Positions 27,714 through 34,137 of a DNA stretch of 48,193 nt are shown piece after piece; the first letter of the stretch is position 1, and every line of letters starts with the position of its first letter. The DNA is from Actinomycetales bacterium (GTDB lineage: Bacteria; Actinomycetota; Actinomycetes; Actinomycetales; Actinomycetaceae). The translations under genes were made by a program, and so were the position numbers. The DNA is taken from positions 1-48,193 of the forward strand of contig JAATFD010000004.1 in assembly GCA_015655375.1 (NCBI GenBank), read 5' to 3'. The notes beneath the pieces were generated by a model that was not told where the DNA came from, did no database searches, and saw only the letters and a list, made by a program, of their open reading frames with translations.

Positions 27714-28646
27714 TCATCTGACGGGATCGAGCAGTCCCGCATGCCCGAGGACGTCCAGGGCCGGCTTCGCTCGGTTGAACGTGTAGAGGTGGATGCCAGG
27801 CGCACCTGCGTCGAGGACGCCGCGCGACATTCGCGCGCCCACCTGCACTCCAATGTCATACCGTTCCTCGTCGGTCTCACAGGTTGCGAGCCGGTCGAGC
27901 AGAGCGCGCGGCACTTCGATACCGGTCAGGTCGGTGACGCGACGCAAACGGGGGAGGTCTGTGGGAGGAAGCAACCCCGCCAGGATCGGGATCGTCACCC
28001 CGCAAGCGCGTGCTCTCTCGACGAAAGAGAGATACGTCCGGGGATTCCAGAAGAGCTGTGTGATTGCGAAGTCGGCACCAGCTGCCTGTTTGACCAGAAG
28101 CCGTTCGACTTCCTGCTCGGGCGTCGTCCCGACCGCAGGATTTCCACCCGCGAATGCCGCTACGGCAATGGTCAGCGGCTTGAACGCTGCTCGCAGAGCG
28201 GCACCCGGATGCGCACGGCAGCGGTCGGCTTCCAGCGACCTTATCAGGGTGACAAGCTGTGTGGCGGAAGAGACGCCGTCCGGGCCCGGACTCCAGTGGG
28301 GATCACTCAGCGGAGGGTCTCCCCGCACGGCCAGAAAGGTTCGCACCCCGGTGTCGAGGTAGTCGGCGATGACTGCCGAAACATCCTCGATGGAGGCGCT
28401 GACGCAGGTCAGGTGCGCGATCGGTTGGACAGGAGTCTCCCGGACCAAGCGGTCCACGACAGCCCGTGCGCTAGCGCGGTCCCGTCCTGCGGCGCCGTAG
28501 GTGACCGACAGAAAATCCGGTCGCGCACCGATCAGCTCGTCAACCGTGCTCCAGAATCGAGGGGCAAGGTCAGGATGGCGCGGGGGCATCACCTCAAATG
28601 ACAGGGTGACTGGCTCCCGTGCAGGTGAACGCGTGGGATCACTCAT
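27714..28646 (-). CDS. metF: Methylenetetrahydrofolate reductase
   Basis: A 310-residue FAD-dependent MTHFR reducing 5,10-methylene-THF to 5-methyl-THF. LSFEVMPPRHPDL at the N-terminus holds the catalytic Glu, FLSVTYGAAGRDR follows, and LAVRGDPP and GADFAITQLFWNPRTYLSF are family hallmarks. The motif VMPP replaces the usual FxPP, a small variation. I start at ATG 28646 with GGAG about 8 bases upstream; the frame is open to 28781, so a longer form cannot be excluded. It heads the metF-metE operon, divergent from tRNA-Arg. Confidence 0.9.
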   Translation of the reverse strand: MSDPTRSPAREPVTLSFEVMPPRHPDLAPRFWSTVDELIGARPDFLSVTYGAAGRDRASARAVVDRLVRETPVQPIAHLTCVSASIEDVSAVIADYLDTGVRTFLAVRGDPPLSDPHWSPGPDGVSSATQLVTLIRSLEADRCRAHPGAALRAAFKPLTIAVAAFAGGNPAVGTTPEQEVERLLVKQAAGADFAITQLFWNPRTYLSFVERARACGVTIPILAGLLPPTDLPRLRRVTDLTGIEVPRALLDRLATCETDEERYDIGVQVGARMSRGVLDAGAPGIHLYTFNRAKPALDVLGHAGLLDPVR

Positions 28647-28746
28647 CTCGGAATCTCCGATGGTGTGGTCGAGCAAGAGCTGGAAAGCGCCAATCGGCGC
28701 AGGTGGAAGGAAGTTGCTGACCCAGGTCGCGTGAGGCTTCTGCGTC

Positions 28747-28812
28747 TCAGCGCGGCATTCGCATGCACAGACCGACGCCAAGGCCGTCGGCGAGTTGCAC
28801 GCGAATCAACAT
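28747..28812 (-). CDS. Possible 21-residue leader peptide upstream of metF
   Basis: ATG 28812 opens a 21-codon frame ending ...GLCMRMPR and a stop at 28747-28749, about 100 bases before metF. Two Met codons and one Cys codon lie in the last six codons, which would fit sensing of sulphur amino acids. A hairpin (28772-28790) lies inside it. The ribosome binding site is weak and the frame is short enough to be chance, so this is a low-confidence call. Confidence 0.25.
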   Translation of the reverse strand: MLIRVQLADGLGVGLCMRMPR

Positions 28813-28964
28813 GGGTCCAGCGTTGCTCGCGTCGACACAGTCCGCCACCCGGAGTCCGTATACCGGGAATTCGTCACACGAACCAGGACAGACGCGCGCG
28901 GGAAACCCCGTTTTCAAGCATCGCTCACCGGGCGATATCCTTGTCGGGTGCCCGCGAGGGCGCA

Positions 28965-29040
28965 GCCTCCGTAGCTCAATGGATAGAGCACCGGCCTTCT
29001 AATCCGTAGGTTGCCAGTTCGAGTCTGGCCGGGGGCACCA
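28965..29040 (+). tRNA. tRNA-Arg (UCU anticodon)
   Basis: A 76-base cloverleaf with encoded CCA. The acceptor GCCTCCG pairs with CGGGGGC (one G-U). The D arm is GCTC/GAGC, the anticodon loop CTTCTAA gives TCT, and the T arm GCCAG-TTCGAGT-CTGGC is perfect. The anticodon stem CCGGC/TCCGT pairs only in its three middle positions; mismatches flank it on both ends. It reads AGA codons, which are rare in this high-GC genome. Its 3' end faces the IbrA/IbrB-like genes. Confidence 0.95.
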
Positions 29041-29192
29041 GGCCTGACACGACCGATCGCTGCACTTCTCCGATGACCGTGGCCGTCTCGGAGGCCCCTG
29101 TGGCCACGGAGATCATCGGCAGGGGCGAGGCTGGAATGCGCTCTCGGAACGTCCGTGGCAGGATCCTCGTCCAAATGGACACCGTCCCCGGT

Positions 29193-29750
29193 TCACGGTC
29201 GTCGCCCGGGACCTCCGTACTCATCGTCGTCTGGTGGGTCGGCATGGCTGAAATCTGTGTCGGCGAAGAGAGCCGCGATGCCGGTGATCTGTTTGAGGCG
29301 CAGCAGCTCATCAGGGTCGAGGCCGACATGGGCAGTGATCCAGGCGTCGCTCATGCCGGCCTCGACCAGTTCGGCGACGACCTTGATCATGAGCTCCACG
29401 CTGTGGGTGCCACGGGCACGGTTGTGACGGATGGTGGAAGCCATGCGATGAGGGAGGTCTTCGTCGATGGCGACCACGGGCAGCAGGCCGTGCTCGCGTT
29501 CGCGGATGCGCTTCGAGGTGAGCATGACCTTGTAGCGGTGGTATCCGTCAACGATCTCGTAGACGTCTTTCTCGGGCAGGTACGAGCAGACGATGGGCTG
29601 GGTGTAGCCATCTTCCCAGATGCTGCGTTCGAGCAGCTTCATCTCGGGTGGGGCGACGACGTTTGGGTTGTAGGCGTTGGAGCGGATCTTCTCCACGGGC
29701 ACGCCTCTCACCCGGTAGACGGGAGACAGGAAGTCATCGTCCTCGGTCAC
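29193..29750 (-). CDS. ParB/sulfiredoxin-like nuclease-domain protein (IbrB-like)
   Basis: A 185-residue protein with a ParB/Srx fold. VRGVPVEKIRSNAYNPN, LERSIWEDGYTQPIVCSYLP and the catalytic-loop motif IVDGYHRYKVML are the core, followed by a helical region (MIKVVAELVEAGMSDAW) that may bind DNA. It starts at GTG 29750, overlapping the stop of the upstream PAPS-reductase-like gene in GTGA, so the two products are made together. This pairing matches IbrA/IbrB, first described as phage-borne regulators in Escherichia coli. Other sulfur-modification and restriction systems also combine PAPS-reductase-like and ParB-like proteins. Biochemical function here is unknown. Its stop is 152 bases from tRNA-Arg. 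Confidence 0.8.
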   Translation of the reverse strand: MTEDDDFLSPVYRVRGVPVEKIRSNAYNPNVVAPPEMKLLERSIWEDGYTQPIVCSYLPEKDVYEIVDGYHRYKVMLTSKRIREREHGLLPVVAIDEDLPHRMASTIRHNRARGTHSVELMIKVVAELVEAGMSDAWITAHVGLDPDELLRLKQITGIAALFADTDFSHADPPDDDEYGGPGRRP

Positions 29751-31108
29751 GTCAGTACTTCCTCGTATTTCTCCATGGCCGAACGACGCTCGTCCTCATC
29801 CAGCTTGGTGGGGCCGAAGCCCATGTACCGGCAGGTGTAGTCGTTGCGCAGGATGGTGATGCACATGCGCTTGTAGGTCGGCAGTGAGGCGAAGGCGTGG
29901 ATTCCAGGCAGGTCGTCGGGATAGGTGGGGAACCGGACGACCTCGTGGGGGCGGGTGTAGATGCGCCCCTGTGTGGGACCGAGATAATCGGCTTTCACAC
30001 CGGCAGCCTCAAGCTCACGGACCGTCTCGGAGGGCAGAGCGCCACCCTTCTCCGTCCAATAACGCACCGAGGTGGCGAACTTGGTCATGTACCGTTGCCG
30101 GGCCGAGGCCGGCAACGTGTCGAGGAGGAACTTCAGATATGTCTTCCACGTATGCCCCGCTGGCAGAGTGACGCTCCGGGCGGCCATGGCGGTCGTGTCG
30201 CCGTAGAGGGCGGCAAAGTTGGCCCCGTTGACCCTCCCCACCAGCCGAGCCCACAAGGCCGGCTCGATCACCCGGTACAACTGGAGCTGGCGAATGCCCT
30301 GGCTGATGAACGGCGAGGCGACCCGCATGAGATGCAGGGGCACGCCCGCCGTGTACAAGAGGTCGTACAGACGGTTGTAGGACCACCCGAACAAGGCGTG
30401 AGCGTGCCAGACATCCTCCAACAGCCAGTCGTGGATCGGATAGGCCTTCACCACTCCCGGGGTCATCACCGACGTCCAACGCAGCCCGGCGTGCATGGCG
30501 CGCTTGTCCTCGCGGTTGATCGCCGCATACCGGTTCAGCGACTCCTGCTCGCGGATGCCGATCAACACCGCTGTGCGCCGGGCACCCGCCCCATCGTGCA
30601 GCCAACGCTCGAAGGCCTCCTGGAAGGAGTAGTCCCACACCCCATCAAACGACGGGAATCCCTCCGGCACATTCCCCGTATGGATGACACCGGGATGAGT
30701 GGGCAAGTCGCGGACCCACAGCTCGCGCGCCCTCGGGTCCCAGGGCCTCCAGTGATCGGCGTACATCGTCGCCGCGCACCCCGCAGCCACCGGCAGGCAC
30801 ACCCGCCACGGCACGATCAGATCCCGGTCGGAGGTCATGACCTGGTCCACATAGGTGGTGGTCGCGGTGTACTGGCCCTCATAATCCATGTGGAACACGT
30901 GCACCCGACGGGTGATGGCGTGGGCGCGCATGTAGTCCAGGACCAGGTGCAGCATCGCTCCGGAGTCCTTGCCGCCGGAGAACGCGACGATCACATTGTC
31001 GAAGTCCGCGAAGATCCGTCCCAGCCGTTCCTGCGCCGCGTCGTACACCGTGCGCACACCCGAAAAAGCTGACGGCGCCCCACTTTCAACCCCGTCGTCC
31101 TGGCTCAC
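29747..31108 (-). CDS. PAPS-reductase-like protein with DUF3440 (IbrA-like)
   Basis: About 453 residues. The N-terminal adenine-nucleotide alpha-hydrolase domain has the PP-loop SGGKDS at residues 44-49 (context NVIVAFSGGKDSGAMLHL). The C-terminal part (TYKRMCITILRNDYTCRYMG) matches the DUF3440 region of IbrA proteins. GIREQESLNRYAAI in the middle is another family mark. PP-loop enzymes adenylate a substrate or handle sulfur; no assimilatory sulfate-reduction genes are nearby, so cysteine synthesis is unlikely to be its role. I prefer GTG 31108 because GGAGGGGG lies just upstream; ATG 31180 would add 24 residues without similarity. First gene of a two-gene unit with the ParB-like protein. Confidence 0.82.
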   Translation of the reverse strand: MSQDDGVESGAPSAFSGVRTVYDAAQERLGRIFADFDNVIVAFSGGKDSGAMLHLVLDYMRAHAITRRVHVFHMDYEGQYTATTTYVDQVMTSDRDLIVPWRVCLPVAAGCAATMYADHWRPWDPRARELWVRDLPTHPGVIHTGNVPEGFPSFDGVWDYSFQEAFERWLHDGAGARRTAVLIGIREQESLNRYAAINREDKRAMHAGLRWTSVMTPGVVKAYPIHDWLLEDVWHAHALFGWSYNRLYDLLYTAGVPLHLMRVASPFISQGIRQLQLYRVIEPALWARLVGRVNGANFAALYGDTTAMAARSVTLPAGHTWKTYLKFLLDTLPASARQRYMTKFATSVRYWTEKGGALPSETVRELEAAGVKADYLGPTQGRIYTRPHEVVRFPTYPDDLPGIHAFASLPTYKRMCITILRNDYTCRYMGFGPTKLDEDERRSAMEKYEEVLT

Positions 31109-31229
31109 ACAAACCCCCTCCAGCACAAGTGCCGGACGACCGTTCGCGTGGACCGAAGCTCGTCCCGCACAGGGCTTCACCCATGTTCACCAGCGGACAC
31201 GACGACGGCCGACAATCCTCCTCTTCACC

Positions 31230-32291
31230 CTACGCCAGTCCCTTGACCGCGCTCCAGTGCCTCCGTCCCGAGGAGAAGGCCGCCGTCACGGACTCTCTCA
31301 ACCTCCGGAAGTCAGGACTCCGTGCCCGTCCCACCTCGAGGGAGTCGACGAGCCGCTCCAGCCGCTCCAGACCCCTGGCCAGTTCCTCACGGGACGCCGC
31401 ATCCGACAGTCGCACCTGCGACTCCGCGAACTCGGTGGTCTCGAAGTCCCGCCCAGCCGTCAATGCGAGGTGAACCTGGTCCAACGCTCGCTCACAGAAC
31501 TCCCACGATCCCAGGCCCGTTCGCGAGACCTCGAAGTACACGTAGAACGCCCCGTCTGGCTCGACCAACGCGAGGCGCCGCTGCTCGCAGATCTCGAGCA
31601 ACTCGGGCGTGAAACAAGCCAGCACCGTCTGTCGGCGCGCACCTTGCGGGGTCGGATCGGCGATGCCCAGATAGGTCTCGTCAACGATCCTCCACGCGTC
31701 GTGACTCCGCGCGTAGGTACAGATCGCATCCAGTTCCTCGCCGGAAATCGACACACCCGTCGGGTTTGACGGCGTCGTGATCATCACCGCGCTCGTCCGA
31801 TCCGACCAAGCATCGGCCACGGAGTCCGCGCTGAGCTGAAAGCACGCCTGGGGCGGTGCCGCGACAGAGACGACCTGCGCACCGAACGTGGAGACAATCT
31901 GCCGGTTGCATGGATAGGACGGGTGATGGGTCCGCCACCACGACCTCGTCGCCCGGATCGATCGTCGCTGCGAGTGCCAGAAGCAACGCCGAAGAGGCAC
32001 CGGTGGCGATGACGACCCGAGCGGGGTCCACGACGACACCATGGCGCGCCAGATAGAAATCTGCGATCGCATGCCGCAAGACAGGGAGTCTCAAGGGAGG
32101 GGCATATCCCAGCGGACGGCCGACCATACGTCGCACATCGCCGCGTGGACGACCGGTGACGCGCCGAAATCAGGCTCCTCGATGCTCAGCCGGACGACGT
32201 CGTGACCCGCGGCTTCCAACTCATCCGCCTTGACGATCAACGTCATCGCGTGGAACGCCTCGCTCGTTCGCCCACGATGGGAGAGCCTCAT
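31230..32291 (-). pseudogene. Class I/II aminotransferase pseudogene
   Basis: Three successive frames give one aminotransferase. Frame one starts at ATG 32291 (ADELEAAGHDVVRLSIEEPD). Frame two carries LGYAPPLRLPVLRHAIADFY and ATGASSALLLALAATIDPGD. Frame three carries PSYPCNRQIVSTFGAQVV, MITTPSNPTGVSISGEELDA, WRIVDETYLGIADPTPQG and then FTPELLEICEQRR and DGAFYVYFEVSRTG. Frameshifts lie near 32100 and 31930. The stretch between YLGIAD and FTPELL, which normally holds the PLP-binding lysine (SFSK-type motif), is missing, as is a segment after EQRR. The protein cannot be active. Its start overlaps the upstream reductase stop (ATGA), so it was once coupled to that gene. Confidence 0.85.
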
Positions 32292-33262
32292 CGGAGTCCC
32301 GTCGTCCGCGCATCCTCCGTCGAGGGGTCGCTCACTCCTCCATCGCCGAGGGGCCCGATGGCGGCGAGCAGAGCGAGGATCAGGCGATTGACAGGCACGT
32401 CGATCCCGTGACGTTCACCGGCACGCACGACCGCGCCGGTCAAGGCATCGTATTCCAGGGGACGTCCAGCGACGCGGTCCTCGCGCATTGAGGTCGTCGA
32501 GCCCGCCGGAATTCCATCGAGCCAGTCGAGGACGCCTTGGACGTCGTCATCGGTCAGACCCGCGCCCTCGGCCTGGGCCACGGCGACCGCCTCCGTCATG
32601 ATCGAGCGGGCGATGGCGGCGATGCCGGGATCGCGCATAACCTCCACGCGGCGGCCAGTCAACGCGGTCAGCGGGTTCGCCGTGATGTTCGTCAGCAGCT
32701 TGCGCCACGACGTCGTCAGGAAATCCTCGTCGAGGTCGACGCGCATGCGCCCGGCTCTCAGCTGCTCGGCCAGTGCACCGCTGGGCGCGTCGTCGGGAAG
32801 AACGAGATCGCGCGCGCCCGCTCGACGCAGAACCGCTGTTCCCTGAGCGGTGCGCTCGACGTTGAGATAGACCACTGCCGGCACGATCCGGGCCTCACCG
32901 ACGAATGGGGCGACCCGGTCCCGCTGCTCAATACCGTTCTGAGCGACCACTACCGTCGTGTCCGGCGAGGACGCTGCCCGCAGCCACCCAGAAGCCGATT
33001 CGGTCTGCTGGGCCTTGACGGCGAGAACGACGGTGTCGACCCCGGCGATGTCACTCTGAACGTCTGTGTGAATGACCGGCCACGAGTCGACGGCCCCATC
33101 CTCGGTGATCGCGATATGGTCAATGGGCGTGTGCCCCCCGCATACGATGACCGGACGTCCGGCGCGCAAAAATGCCGATGCCACAGCCAAGCCGATTGCT
33201 CCCGCGCCAACGACGGCCACGGGTCCTGAGGGCACTTGCTGACCAATATGGTCCATGCTCAT
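32288..33262 (-). CDS. Ketopantoate reductase family protein (2-dehydropantoate 2-reductase-like)
   Basis: A 324-residue NADPH oxidoreductase of the ApbA/PanE family. The Rossmann motif VVGAGAIGLAVASAFLRAG is near the N-terminus; VLAVKAQQTESA, VVAQNGIEQRDRVAPFVG and LLTNITANPLTALTGRR follow the family order, and a helical C-terminal domain (DGIPAGSTTSMREDRVAGRP) completes it. I start at ATG 33262 with AAGGGAG upstream. The family includes true PanE for pantothenate and many oxidoreductases of unknown substrate; without pantothenate genes beside it I do not assign panE. The downstream aminotransferase, its former operon partner, is a pseudogene, so the pathway may be in decay. Confidence 0.82.
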   Translation of the reverse strand: MSMDHIGQQVPSGPVAVVGAGAIGLAVASAFLRAGRPVIVCGGHTPIDHIAITEDGAVDSWPVIHTDVQSDIAGVDTVVLAVKAQQTESASGWLRAASSPDTTVVVAQNGIEQRDRVAPFVGEARIVPAVVYLNVERTAQGTAVLRRAGARDLVLPDDAPSGALAEQLRAGRMRVDLDEDFLTTSWRKLLTNITANPLTALTGRRVEVMRDPGIAAIARSIMTEAVAVAQAEGAGLTDDDVQGVLDWLDGIPAGSTTSMREDRVAGRPLEYDALTGAVVRAGERHGIDVPVNRLILALLAAIGPLGDGGVSDPSTEDARTTGLR

Positions 33263-33435
33263 TGCTCCCTTCACATCCACAAGACCCTCCAGCGGATCCG
33301 ACTGATCGAAATCACCATGCGCTGATCGGATCCGGCACTGCAAGAATGTCCACTGCATGAGGAGAGGATGACGCGATGCTCGCATCGTCACCCGGAGCGA
33401 CAGACGAGATCCACCTGAGCAGAAACCGGAGCACC

Positions 33436-33965
33436 ATGCAGATTCGTGATGCGACTGCGCTCGACGCCACTGATATCACCGAGATCCACAACGACGCCGT
33501 GCTCCACACAATGGCGACCTGGGATGAGACTCCCGTGGACACAGACAACCGAGCAGCGTGGCTCGCCGAGCATCACGCCACTAGGTTCCCCGTCCTCGTC
33601 GCCATCGACGGCGTCAACAGCGAGGGCGAGTCGCCGTCCTCGGTTACGCGGCCCTCGGGCCGTGGCGGGCCTGGGAGGGCTATCGCCATACGGTCGAGCA
33701 CTCGGTCTACATCCGCTCCGACCAGCGTGGGAACGGGATCGGCACCGAGCTCTTGACGGCGCTCATCGAACGAGCCTGCGATCTCCAGATCCACGTGATG
33801 GTCGCGGGCATCGATGCGGCCAATACCGGTTCGATCCGGCTCCACGAACGGCTCGGCTTCGAGCAGGTTGGCCGTTTCCGCGAGGTCGGGACCAAGTTCG
33901 GTCAGTGGCGCGACCTCGTCTTCCTTCAGCTGGTGTTCGACCCCGAGGAGCGGACAGCCCACTGA
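33436..33965 (+). pseudogene. GNAT acetyltransferase with a frameshift (phosphinothricin-acetyltransferase-like)
   Basis: ATG 33436, after CGGAGC, begins MQIRDATALDATDITEIHND and continues WLAEHHATRFPVLVAI. From about 33625 the family sequence continues in another frame: AVLGYAALGPWRAWEGYRHT, SVYIRSDQRGNGIGTELL, then IERACDLQIHVMVAGIDAAN and LHERLGFEQVGRFREVGTKF to the stop at 33963-33965. Both halves match the Pat/Bar-type GNAT family and codon use stays normal across the join. A single-base indel near 33620-33640 explains it, either a recent mutation or a sequencing error. If repaired it would be a protein of about 176 residues. Confidence 0.8.
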
Positions 33966-34137
33966 GGACCATCAGCGTTACCCCGTCCGCAGCAGAACCG
34001 AAGCGAATTCCAGCGATCAGGTCTTCTCTCCGTGGGTGATTCCCTGTCCGTAGGTCACGGTGTTGCGTTATCGGAGCGGCCCCCTCTTCCATGCTCGCTC
34101 TGTCAACGGTGGCCCTTCCAGAGGACCCCTGTCACCG

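Noticed and set aside
28647-28964. Possible cobalamin riboswitch upstream of metF-metE
   Set aside because: Pieces such as GGCGGACTGTG resemble parts of the B12 box, but the conserved GCCACTG core and the GGGAA...GAATCC order are not present.
28914-29329. Open frames on both strands across the tRNA gene
   Set aside because: They are translations of the tRNA and its flank; the PPARLELATYGLEGRCSIH-like tail is a well-known tRNA-antisense artefact.
29073-31072. Plus-strand open frames of 255 and 391 residues across the IbrA/IbrB-like genes
   Set aside because: Antisense to two genes with strong motifs and a GTGA overlap; the translations show no domains.
28941-31260. Direct repeat of the tRNA-Arg 3' end as an attachment-site pair around the IbrA/IbrB-like genes
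   Set aside because: I looked for a second copy of the T-arm/CCA sequence downstream and did not find one, and no integrase is present in the window.
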